The notes under the pieces were generated by a model. That model was not told where the DNA came from. It did no database searches and saw only the letters and a list, made by a program, of their open reading frames with translations. The translations under genes and the position numbers were made by a program. 64,000 nucleotides of DNA from Agarophyton chilense (Eukaryota; Rhodophyta; Florideophyceae; Gracilariales; Gracilariaceae). Below, piece by piece: positions 52,286 to 60,739 of the stretch (position 1 is the stretch's first letter; each line of letters starts with the position of its first letter). The stretch lies in contig JARGXX010000120.1 of assembly GCA_030374765.1 (NCBI GenBank), positions 62,001 through 126,000 of the forward strand, read 5' to 3'.

Positions 52286-53280
52286 TAAGGGTTCCATAGC
52301 GCTCTACGAGTGACAAGTGTGTCTCTTTGTAGTCTTGCTTTACGAGTCATACGTTGTTTGAATGGTTCTAAATTGTTCTTTGTTTTTGAACGAAGATAAA
52401 GTAATGGAATAGATATGGAAATCATGAAAAATTGATCTGGTAACATATACGGCAAGTGAGTGCAAGTGTGTGGGAGTATGACTGAAAAGCAGATTTCAGA
52501 CTCTTACTTCGGAGGTACAAGAGAGTTGTCCGGGTCGGATCACTGACTGGGTACGAGGGTTGGGAGTAAGGCTGGCGTTGGACTGGCGACAAGTTTGCAA
52601 CTCAGAAATTGTGATTTCACTGTCGTGTTCTTGCTTGACAGTGGTAGCTTTTATTGTCGATTGAATCAAATTGCTACAGTGGTAGCAATCTAGCTTGCGA
52701 TTTCCGAAGACTCCCAATGTTTGACTGGATCAAGTCACAAAAGGATCGAGAAAATGGAAGAAAACGGATTGCGCAGTTCTAATATCGGCCACTGTACTGT
52801 ACTATATCCGGGTGATAAGTTCCTATCGATAACCTTGTGCGATAACGGGGGCTACTCGGGTTTGGACCGAACTCATGGATAACACCAGAGCAACTGGGCT
52901 TTTGCTCGAGCTTGGAAAAGCTCAACTGAGCTGCTGTTCTCTCTGCCATGGAGGCTGGGATTTTCATGTCAGACGCGAACGCAAGTTCCGCTTCGCTTCC
53001 GTACTTTTGCCTGAGGTAGACATACATATGTATATATCAGCGGGGGTCTCACACCACGATGCGCGAAAAGTATACGCCAGTCGATGTGCCGAGTTTTCTC
53101 AGGGGTTTCTTCGGGCCATTATTCTACAGATTCAGAGCACGTTGGTGGTACCAACCCAAGCGATCGGCACAATTCTCAGGTGCTCCGATAGAGGGTTTCG
53201 CTCTTTGAACTATAATTGCATCGCGAATGTGAAGAAGTGGAGGGAGCAGTTTGCCAGTACAGGTGACAATGTTCGATTTC
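52286..53280. other. Intergenic, nothing firmly recognised
   Basis: There are short open frames on both strands without start context, domain or bias. No repeat family is seen. Confidence 0.4.
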
Positions 53281-53284
53281 CAAC

Positions 53285-53713
53285 ATGAAGACAGCAGCGA
53301 ACGGCATAACCAAACTCAAGAGCCAGCAAACCAAAGCACCCACCACCACCGTGAACAAGTTGATGGCTCGCCATCACAAAAATAAACCGCACACACCGTT
53401 CATGATCATTGGGGCGCTTTTCCCGCTGCCAGCTGCAGTGCATTTCGTTTTGCCATACGTGGGCGCTACGATCATTCAGACCGAACGGGGCCAAGCGAGC
53501 AATTGCAGTGGCTCGTGTTCAAGCCAAATCCCATGGGTGGAAAGGAGAGGTTCGATTTCAGTGGCTGATATTGTAGACGCTTCCAAAGCGCTGTGGCTAC
53601 AATATCATCAATGGCTGTTGGGTTGTTTTCTTGTTTTGGCTGGCGTCAGCGCTGAACCAAACTGCATCGACGGACATTCCGGCAAAAGCTTGAAAAGAGA
53701 AGAAAGCGAGTAG
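53285..53713 (+). CDS. Hypothetical 142-aa protein, doubtful
   Basis: ATG-led (MKTAANGITKLKSQQTKAPT) with two hydrophobic stretches (FMIIGALFPLPAAVHFVLPY and QWLLGCFLVLAGVSAEP), which could be membrane helices. An overlapping plus frame just downstream, about 53650-53884, reads as a better coding sequence (FEDMFEVRPKKGREVFELKW, FDGIVTRTCFKSATAVKATV, ending EDEWQ) but has no ATG near its start. The locus may be a spliced gene whose exons I cannot join with confidence. Unknown family. Confidence 0.3.
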   Translation: MKTAANGITKLKSQQTKAPTTTVNKLMARHHKNKPHTPFMIIGALFPLPAAVHFVLPYVGATIIQTERGQASNCSGSCSSQIPWVERRGSISVADIVDASKALWLQYHQWLLGCFLVLAGVSAEPNCIDGHSGKSLKREESE

Positions 53714-53889
53714 GCTTTAGTACTTTCGAAGATATGTTTGAAGTGCGTCCAAAAAAAGGGCGAGAGGTTTTTGAATTGAAATGGCACGTGGAAGCTCTAG
53801 CATGCTTCGATGGAATTGTTACTAGGACTTGCTTCAAAAGTGCAACTGCAGTGAAAGCGACGGTCGAACACTACATTCGAAAAGAAGAT

Positions 53890-54280
53890 GAGTGGCAGTA
53901 GGGGGTGGAAAAAATGTGTTTTCGAAGCGTTGGAGGCATCAATGTCTGACCGGGAATGGTGAGGGTGAAGGCATGGAGCACATGAGGTACTGCGACCATG
54001 ACTGCAGTGGTAGTGACGGCAAACACGCAGCGTTTTCAAATGCGATGAAGAAGGGGGCGCACTGATTGAGAGATGCTGTTGCACTGGGTGCTTTTTGCAT
54101 GATGGCCAATCACAAGAAGGGATTTTATTTTTTGTCCCAGGCTTAGTGAAAGACACGGGGCGCGTGCGTCATTAAAAAAACGTTACGAGAAGGGCGCATT
54201 TGTGGCATTGGATGCGTCACGGGGAGGAGAGCGGCAGCAGAGCGAATGGAGTGGCGACGGGGAAGATTGCCGCAACACGG
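53890..54280. other. Spacer upstream of the Cys-rich peptide gene
   Basis: No gene is seen. It ends in the TATA-containing promoter of the next gene. Confidence 0.4.
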
Positions 54281-54285
54281 TTTTC

Positions 54286-54293
54286 TATAAAAG
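54286..54293 (+). promoter_or_regulatory. TATA box of the Cys-rich peptide gene
   Basis: TATAAAAG, a consensus TATA box, lies 107 nt upstream of the start codon. This spacing leaves a 5' UTR of roughly 75 nt. Confidence 0.6.
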
Positions 54294-54392
54294 GGAAAGC
54301 GTGCGGTGATGCACGGTACGAAATGGTGGGTATTCCGCATCCAGTGCGACTAGTACGAAGAGTTCAAGTTGAGAAAAGCGTGAAGCATCGAA

Positions 54393-54776
54393 ATGAATGG
54401 TTTTTTGAAGGTGTTTGTGATGGCCACCGTCGTGTGCTGCGCCATGGCAGGTGCTCCGGGCGGAAACGCGGGCAATGTAGCAGTGGAAAAGGCAATGACG
54501 GATGATATGATGTTGCCGTCGGTGACGGAAAGAAGCAGTTCGCGGTTTGGATATTCACGTGGATGCAGGATTTACGTGCGGGGACGAGAGGTGTTCACTT
54601 GTGGCGACACTGAGCGATGTTATTTCCGATGTACGTGCCGGCGCCGTCGCAAGGACACGTTCAAGGTGAGGTGCAGCCCCAAGGCGTTTGGCAGTCGCGC
54701 CAGCACGAAGAAGAGGCACCGCGGCGGCACGATCGCGAAGAACTCGTACGGCGGCGTGCCGCTGTGCGCGTGCTAG
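54393..54776 (+). CDS. Secreted cationic cysteine-rich peptide precursor, 127 aa
   Basis: The ATG is in a good context (GAAATGAATG) downstream of a TATA box. Residues 1-20 form a signal peptide (MNGFLKVFVMATVVCCAMAG), with cleavage likely after AMAG. A short acidic propeptide-like stretch follows (VEKAMTDDMMLPSVTERSSS). The mature part from about residue 50 holds eight cysteines, in GCRIYVRGREVFTCGDTERC, YFRCTCRRRR, VRCSPKAFG and the terminal PLCAC, enough for four disulfides, and is strongly basic (RRRRK; KKRHRGG). The plan resembles defensin-like or other small disulfide-rich secreted peptides, but the cysteine spacing fits no family I can name. Defence, signalling or extracellular-matrix roles are all possible; none is shown. 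Confidence 0.68.
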   Translation: MNGFLKVFVMATVVCCAMAGAPGGNAGNVAVEKAMTDDMMLPSVTERSSSRFGYSRGCRIYVRGREVFTCGDTERCYFRCTCRRRRKDTFKVRCSPKAFGSRASTKKRHRGGTIAKNSYGGVPLCAC

Positions 54777-54803
54777 CTGGAGTGAGTGGAGATGGGTATG
54801 GTA

Positions 54804-55034
54804 CCTAGCTACAGAGGCATCTAGCTACAGAGGCATCTAGCTACAGAGGCATCTAGCTACAGAGGCATCTAGCTACAGAGGCATCTAGCTACAGAGGCAT
54901 CTAGCTACAGAGGCATCTAGCTACAAAGGCATCTAGCTACAATGGCATCTCTAGCTACAAAGGCATCTAGCTACAATGGCATCTCTAGCTACAAAGGCAT
55001 CTAGCTACAAAGGTATCTACCTACAAAGGTATCT
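54804..55034. repeat. 16-bp minisatellite, about 14 units
   Basis: The unit is CTAGCTACAGAGGCAT. The first seven units are identical, and the later ones drift to CTACAAAGG and CTACAATGG with some 18-bp variants, the last two with GGTAT. The clean 5' units and decayed 3' units suggest recent expansion from one side. It starts 27 bp after the stop of the Cys-rich peptide gene, so it lies in the 3' UTR or terminator region. There are no spacers, so it is not a CRISPR. Confidence 0.95.
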
Positions 55035-55304
55035 TAGATTGCTACTCTCTAGTCGTAAAATCAACGAGTGATGATTGTGCGTTTGTATGCTTTAGCACAC
55101 AGCTGACACACGTGTGCGCGAGGGACGACGCGACCACGTGTGAGAATGTACCACGTGGGCGCGGAAAGCGGCGCAAGGAGAGGCAGGGAGGGAGAAGCAG
55201 AGGGGGGGGCGCGGGGGAGAAGGAAGGCGCGGACGAACGTGGCGCGTGGCATGGCGACGGCAGCGTCCCGCGCATGCGCCGCGGCCGCCTTCGCTGCCAA
55301 TTGT

Positions 55305-55380
55305 CCCCTCCCCTCCTTCCCCTCCTTCCCCTCCTTCCCCTCCTTCCCCTTCTTCCCTGCTTCCCTGCTTCCCTCCCTCA
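55305..55380 (+). promoter_or_regulatory. Pyrimidine-rich leader (CCCTCCTT repeats)
   Basis: Repeated TCCCCTCCTT and CTTCCCTGC units directly precede the start codon of the ESRP-like gene, probably 5' UTR or an initiator region. The frame is open through it, but the translated (SFP)n text argues against coding. Confidence 0.45.
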
Positions 55381-55385
55381 AAGGC

Positions 55386-56626
55386 ATGACGGGCGCTTCC
55401 GTGGCGGCGCCGCCGCCGCACTTCCTCGTCATCGTCGACATGGAGACGACGTGCGACGACGCCAGCGACCCGCGCCGCCCCGAGGTGGTGGAGCTTCCGT
55501 GGCTGGTGTACCACGTGCCCACTCGCACGGTCGTCGACACCAAACAGTTGTTCGTGGCCCCCCGCTGGAATGTGAACCCCAACCCGCCGCCCGACGCCGT
55601 GCGTGCGCTCGGCACCGACGTTGCGTTCGCCCCCTCGCTTCGCCACGCGCTCATGCACTTTGACACCTACCTGTACCGCAGCTTCGTGCTCAGCGCAAAG
55701 TCGTTCGTGTTGGCCACGGACGGTCACTGGGACATTGCACATGTGCTGCTGCCCGACGCGGCGCAAAAGGCGCTCACACTGGCGCCGCACTTTCGGTCGT
55801 TTGTTGATCTGCGCGCTGACTTTTCGCGTTGTTACCCCATGGCTCCCACCGCCGTGGACCGAAAGACCATCTTCTCGTATCTGCACATCTCGACGGCGCC
55901 GCGCGCCAGCGGATTGGATGAGTGCGCGGCGTTGGGCGCGTTGGTAACGCGGCTACTGGCGGACGGACACGCGTTTGACCGACGCGTGGTGCTGTCCGAC
56001 TACGAGTGGGCCACGCTGCCGGCGTCGGTGCCGGCGGTGGCCACGGCGGTGGCCACGGCCGTGGGCGTGGGCGCCATTGTGCGGCTGCGCGGGCTGCCGT
56101 GGACGTGCAGCGAGGCGGACGTGGCGCACTTTCTGGGCGGCATTGCGCTGGTGCCTAACGGCATTCACCTGGTGACCAACGCGCATGGAAAGCGCAGCGG
56201 CGAGGCGTTTGTGCAACTGGAAAGCGCCGACGGGGTGGCGTTGGCGTTGGCGCGGCACAAACACATGCTGGGGCGTCGGTACATTGAGGTGTTCAACAGC
56301 TCGCCGCTGGACATGGCCAACCATCTGGGGCGCGCCTGTCACAAGCGCGCGTCTGGCGGAAAGGCGTCTGCTGCGTCGCGCTCGTCGTTTGGGCGACAGC
56401 GGGGGAGACGGGCGGGCGGCGGCGGCGGTGGAGGAAGAGCGGGCGGTGAGGCGGTGGTGGGCGTGGAGCAGGTGAGACGGCGGCTGGAGGGGGCGCACTT
56501 GGCGGGAGGCGAAGGTGGTGGTGGTGGTGGTGGCGGTGGGAACGGCAACGGAAGCGAGCGTTGCAACAGCAGTAGAAGCAGCGGCCGCAGCAGCAGCGGC
56601 AGCAACAACAGCGGCAGCAACAACAA

Positions 56627-56684
<58 letters not shown>

Positions 56685-56963
56685 GACGACGGCGGCAGCG
56701 AAGAGGGCGAGCACGAGCACGAAGACGCGGGGCGCACGGTGAAGATGCGCGGGCTACCGTTCAGCGCGACGAACGGCGACATTGAACGGTTCTTCCAGGG
56801 GTACGCGATTGCGGCCGGCGGCATCTGCCGCGGGCGCGACCGACAGGGACGCGCCAGCGGCGAGGCGTGGGTGACGTTTGGCAGCGCGACGGCGGCGCGG
56901 CTCGCCGTGGAGCGGCTGGACAAGCGCCACATGGGCGCGCGCTACATCGAGCTCACGCTGTGA
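55386..56963 (+). CDS. ESRP/hnRNP-H-like RNA-binding protein: DEDDh exonuclease domain plus two qRRMs
   Basis: I chose the ATG of MTGASVAAPPPHFLVIVDME because exonuclease homology starts 10 residues later; earlier in-frame codons fall in simple sequence. Residues about 12-195 form a DEDDh (ERI1/3'hExo-type) domain: Exo I FLVIVDMETT (D18, E20), Exo II FVLATDGHWD, Exo III ASGLDECAALGALV. In ERI1 Exo III reads HxGLDD, so the catalytic His is Ala here and nuclease activity is doubtful. Residues 230-305 (IVRLRGLPW...SGEAFVQLE...LGRRYIEVF) and 452-525 (VKMRGLPF...SGEAWVTF...MGARYIELTL) are quasi-RRMs of the hnRNP H/F-GRSF1-ESRP group, which bind G-rich RNA. Between them is a Gly/Ser/Asn linker with a poly-Ser run coded by an AGC microsatellite. 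Animal ESRP splicing regulators have the same order, so a nuclear splicing or mRNA role is likely. Confidence 0.85.
56634..56683. repeat. AGC microsatellite inside the ESRP-like gene
   Basis: An uninterrupted run of about 16 CAG/AGC triplets encoding Ser in frame, preceded by mixed AGC/AAC triplets. It is a candidate length polymorphism in the linker between the two RNA-binding domains. Confidence 0.9.
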
Positions 56964-56970
56964 GCGCGCG

Positions 56971-56978
56971 TATAAAAA
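56971..56978 (+). promoter_or_regulatory. TATA box of the DUF1350 gene
   Basis: TATAAAAA lies only 8 bp after the TGA of the ESRP-like gene and 93 nt before the next ATG, so the promoter of the downstream gene overlaps the 3' UTR of the upstream one. Confidence 0.6.
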
Positions 56979-57063
56979 AGGACTTGGCTGTTGGGGGCGC
57001 GCCCCCGTCCTTCCCCCGTTGCGCTCGCTCTTTCCTCTCTCCGCTCCTTCCGCGACGACAACG

Positions 57064-57193
57064 ATGCGCGCCTTCATCGCCGCCGCGCCGCTGCGCCTCG
57101 ACGCGGCGCGTCGCCGCCGCCGCCGCCGCTGCCGCTGCTGCCGCGCCGTGTGCGCGCGCGCCACCGCGGCGACGCCGGCGTCGCGCAACTACG

Positions 57194-57227
<34 letters not shown>

Positions 57228-58071
57228 CGTGCTGCGGCGCGCGGCGGCGCGCGCGCGCGACCTGGCCAACGACGCGCTGGAGGCGGCGCTGGCGCCCGCG
57301 ACGGCGCGCAGCGCGCTGCTTGGCGGGCGGTGGCAGCAGCTGGGCGACAACAACTGGGTGCTGCGGCCGCCGCGCGGCGCGCGTCCGCACGCCGTGGTGC
57401 ACTTTGTGGGCGGAGCGCTGTTCGCGGCCGCGCCGCACGTCTACTACGCGCAGCTGCTGGAGGCGCTCGCCGCGCGCGGACTGCTCGTGGTGGCCACGGC
57501 CACGCCGCTGCGACTGGACCGCGTGGCGGCGGCCGACGCGCTGGCGCGCGACTGGCTGCGCGTCGAGAGCGCGCTCGCGGCCGACCTCGGCGCGCTGCCC
57601 GTCGTCGGCGTGACGCACTCCGCCGGCGCCGTGCTCTCCGTGTTGGCGTCGTCGTTGTTTGACGGCGCGTGTCCGCGCGCCGCCAACGTGTTCATCGCGT
57701 TTTGTAACCGCGACCTTGACGACGCCGTGCCGGCGCTGCCGCTGCTTGCGCGCCCGCTGTCCGCGCTGTCCGCGCCGGTGGGCGTCGCCGTCGCGCGCGC
57801 GCAGTCGGCGCTGCGCAGCGTGCGCGCCAGCGCGTTGACGCCGCGCGTGGCGGCCGAGCGTCTTGTGCCCGCGGCCGCGCAGGCGGCGCTGCTGCCCGCG
57901 CAGCTGCCCGCGCTGCTCGCCGAGCTCGACGGCGGCGTGCTACGCCCGAGCGCGGCGGACGTTTTGCACGTGCTGCGGAGCGCGGCGCTGTACGACGTGC
58001 CGCGCACGCTGCTGCTGTCGTTTGACGGCGACGCGCTGGACGACGGCGCGGCGGCGCAGGCCGCCATAAGC

Positions 58072-58102
<31 letters not shown>

Positions 58103-58266
58103 GCGACGGCGACGGCGACGGTGGCGTCGTGTCGCGCGTCGTCTTGCGCGGGTCGCATCTCTCGCCGCTGGCGCAGTCCACCGGCTGCGACGCGGCCGAC
58201 GCGCTGTGGCTCGCGCCGCTCTCGCGCGTCGCGGCGCTTGTGGCGCACTTTGCCGCGCGCGCCTGA
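57064..58266 (+). CDS. DUF1350 family alpha/beta-hydrolase-like protein, probably plastid-targeted
   Basis: 400 codons from the first ATG. Residues 1-42 are Ala/Arg-rich with few acidic residues (RRRRRRRCRCCRAVCARATA), suiting a plastid transit peptide. An Asn run follows (AAC repeat). The body from residue 100 matches the cyanobacterial/chloroplast DUF1350 family: RPHAVVHFVGGALFAAAPHV, the strand-helix LLEALAARGLLVVATATPLR, the nucleophile-elbow-like GVTHSAGAVLSVLASSLFDG (Ser186), and AANVFIAFCNRDLDDAVPAL. The family's function is not established. A disordered Gly/Asp run (GGC GAC repeats) interrupts the domain near residues 341-357. Codons are overwhelmingly G/C-ending. No introns are seen. 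Confidence 0.82.
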
Positions 58267-58271
58267 CCGCC

Positions 58272-58461
58272 GCCTTTCGGTTGACGCGCCTTTCGGTTGA
58301 CACGCCTTTCGTTTGACGCGCCTTTCGGTTGACGCGCCTTTTGTTTGACGCGCCTTTTGTTTGACGCGCCTTTCGGTTGACGCGCCTTTCGTTTGACGCG
58401 CCTTTCGGTTGACGCGCCTTTTGTTTGACGCGCCTTTTGTTTGACGCGCCTTTCGTTTGAC
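58272..58461. repeat. 16-bp minisatellite, 12 units, with TTGAC core
   Basis: The unit is CCTTTCGGTTGACGCG, alternating with CCTTTCGTTTGACGCG and CCTTTTGTTTGACGCG. The array begins 6 bp after the stop of the DUF1350 gene and lies upstream of the bZIP gene. Every unit contains TTGAC, the core of the W-box. A single copy of the same word occurs at 44483-44497. The variants are arranged in a repeating higher-order pattern, suggesting block duplication. Confidence 0.95.
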
Positions 58462-58788
58462 TACACCACGCTTCGCTTCACTACGCCACACGTGTGGCGC
58501 GTGTCGCTTCGTCGAGCCGCCATTGCTGTGCTGCGCGTGCGCGCGCCGTGAGAACGGCTCGCACCATCCCCCCCCCCCCCACCGCCCGTGTGGCGCCGGT
58601 CGCGCACCGCCGCGCCGCCACGCGCCTTCTGCCGTCGCCTCCGTCGCCACCGAGCCGTTACAATCGCTTCCGTCGCGCGCCCGCCGCTTTATTGTTTGTT
58701 GCTTGTCGTCGCCGATGGCGGGCGCCGTTGCTTGCGCGCGCCTCTCTCTCTCTCCCACAGCTCCACAGCTCCCCTAAACACCCCCGCC
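58462..58788 (+). promoter_or_regulatory. Promoter/5' UTR region of the bZIP gene
   Basis: It has a CACGTG-containing stretch (CCACACGTGTGGCG, a palindromic E/G-box-like site, near 58485) and a 12-C run near 58569. It ends in CCCCGCC before the ATG. No TATA box is obvious. A long open frame passes through it, but its first codon is GTG and its composition is unlike the protein. Confidence 0.4.
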
Positions 58789-59280
58789 ATGGCCGCCATG
58801 GCGCCGTCATCGTCGCCACAGCCCCCCGCCCGTCCGCCGTCCGCGTCCATTGCAAACCTGCTTCACCACCACCACCACCACCACCACCACCCCGTCGTCG
58901 TCGACGCCGCCGACCACAACAACAACCGCACCAATCGCAACCTGTTGCACCTCTCGCATCTCGCCAGCACCCTGTCTCCCGCGTCGCCCGTTCTTCCCCC
59001 CGTCTCCGCCACAGCCCCTACCGCCGCTGCTGCTCCCATCGCCCGCACGCGTAGCGTACCTCCACATCTCATGCACCGTCGCCTGCATCACAACAATAAC
59101 AATTCTGTCGCACCACAGCCGCCGCCCGCGTCGCCCGCTCATCTACGTCTCGCGCCCTCCTCCAAGCGCATGAGCCGCACGCGCAGCGGTCTCACCCCTG
59201 TGGCGCGTCGCATGCTGGCCGCCGATGCTGCTGCTGCTGCTGCTGCCGCCGATGCTGCTGCTGCTGCTGCTGCTGCGCCG

Positions 59281-59329
<49 letters not shown>

Positions 59330-60507
59330 GCTCCCCGCCGTCCCCGCTCGTTCTGCGCCCGCTCAGCGCTAACCCGTGCCTGCGCGACGGCGTCGAGCTG
59401 GCCAGTCACGCCCTCACCGCCCTCAGTCGCGCCGCCCCGGCCTCTGCGCGCCGCCACCGCGACCCGCACCGCATGGACATTGACCACGACCACCACCACC
59501 ACGACGACGACGACGATGACCACCTCCACCTCCACCGCCGCTACTCCCACCACCACCGCCACCGACTCCCGCTGCACCACCGCTTGCGCTCCCCGTCGCG
59601 CGACCCCAGCGCCTCCAGCCGCGAACACCACCCCGCCGCCGCACCCCCACCCCCACCACCACCCTCGTCCTCCCCCGCCGCCGCTCTCTCGCCGTCGCCG
59701 TCGCCCGCCGCCGTCCCGCGCTCCAAGAGCCGCACCACCCCGGACGCCAAGCGCGCCCAGAACCGCGAGAGCGCAAAGCGCTTCCGCATGGCTCAGAAGC
59801 GTCGCTGGGAACAGTTGCAACGCACCGTGCGCGACAAGGATGACGAGATTCAACGCCTCAAGAATTTGTTGCAGCAGCTCACCAATACGCAGCTGCACGC
59901 GCACGCCGACCATCGTCACCAGCACCAGCACCAACAGCATGTGCCGTCCGTGGCCGACGCGTGCGACAGCTCGTGTGATACGCGCGTCGCCGCGCCCACG
60001 CCGCACGCGCTGTCGCGCTCCCTTGCCGATCACCTTGCGCGCGCCGAGCTCGACCTCTTCGTCAGGCTCATGTGGTCGCCGCCGCGCGACGGCGACGCAA
60101 ACGCCATGGCCGTCGCCGCACTGCCGCCCGTCGCCGCCAATCTGGGCTGCCTGCACCGCGTCGTCGTGGCCAATGTGGACGGCAGCGTTTTAGGCGTTCG
60201 CCACCGCAATGACGAGCGCGGCCGCGCCATGGGCGCAGACGTAGGCGCAAAGATCTGGGAGTACGTCCACTCGGCCGACGTGCTTCATCTCAAGTGCTCC
60301 GTCGTGCATGCCTCCAAGCTCGCCGACATGTTTGACGGCCATCTCAACGTGTTTTCGTACCGTAGGAGGAGGCTCACCGAGCCGCCACAGTGCGGCGTCG
60401 ACGACCACACCGCCCCGTTTGTGCGCATGAAGGGCTGTGTGTACCCCGTCAAGGACTCCGCTGGCGTTATTAGTCGCGTGTTGCTCGCCGAGTTCATCGA
60501 GCTGTGA
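58789..60507 (+). CDS. bZIP transcription factor with PAS-like C-terminal domain, 572 aa
   Basis: The first of two close ATGs is used (CCGCCATGGCC). Residues 1-310 are low-complexity: His9 near 26, an Ala/Asp run, Pro17 near 166, and His/Asp-rich 229-260, all coded by pure triplet runs. The bZIP is at about 318-366: basic region KRAQNRESAKRFRMAQKRR (the N-x7-R signature is NRESAKRFR) followed by a short zipper (LQRTVRDKDDEIQRLKNLLQ). Residues 415-572 form a compact domain (AELDLFVRLMWSPP; LGCLHRVVVANVDGSVLGVR; LHLKCSVVHASKLADMFDGH; VRMKGCVYPVKDSAGVISRV) whose strand pattern resembles a PAS-type sensor. bZIP-PAS factors are known in red algae. It is probably a nuclear regulator, possibly ligand- or light-responsive; this is inference. 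Confidence 0.82.
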
Positions 60508-60579
60508 GCGTCGTCACCTACCTGGTCACCTGACTGTTGTCGTTCTTGCCCCTTGTTTTCGCTGCGCTTTCCGTGGATG

Positions 60580-60692
60580 GTAATTTAACAACAACAACAA
60601 CAACCACAACAACAACCACAACAACAACCACCACCACCACCACCACAACACCATCAACAACCACAACATCAACATCAACATCAACATCAACT
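60580..60692. repeat. AAC/ACC/ATC triplet microsatellite
   Basis: Runs of AACAACAACAACC, then CCACCACCACC, then AACATCAACATCAACATC, about 75 nt after the bZIP stop, probably in its 3' UTR. Thr/Asn-coding frames through it are not real. Confidence 0.92.
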
Positions 60693-60739
60693 TCTACTTT
60701 TTTTTCCTCTTTTTATCTATTAACTGTTCTTGTAAAACT

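Noticed and set aside
53797-54156. 119-codon minus-strand frame, His/Ser-rich
   Set aside because: No domain, and the overlapping plus strand carries a better coding-like exon; probably chance.
54804-55034. CRISPR-like direct repeats
   Set aside because: 16-bp units follow each other without spacers; this is a minisatellite in a eukaryotic genome.
55953-56932. Minus-strand poly-Ala and poly-Leu frames in the ESRP-like gene
   Set aside because: They mirror the AGC and GGC triplet runs of the real plus-strand gene.
56867-58303. Arg-rich frames on both strands over the DUF1350 gene
   Set aside because: GC-rich triplet sequence keeps all frames open; only the frame with DUF1350 motifs is coding.
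59143-60193. Long alternate frames over the bZIP gene on both strands
   Set aside because: Products are homopolymers from CAC/CCG/GCT runs; the bZIP and C-terminal domain fix the frame.
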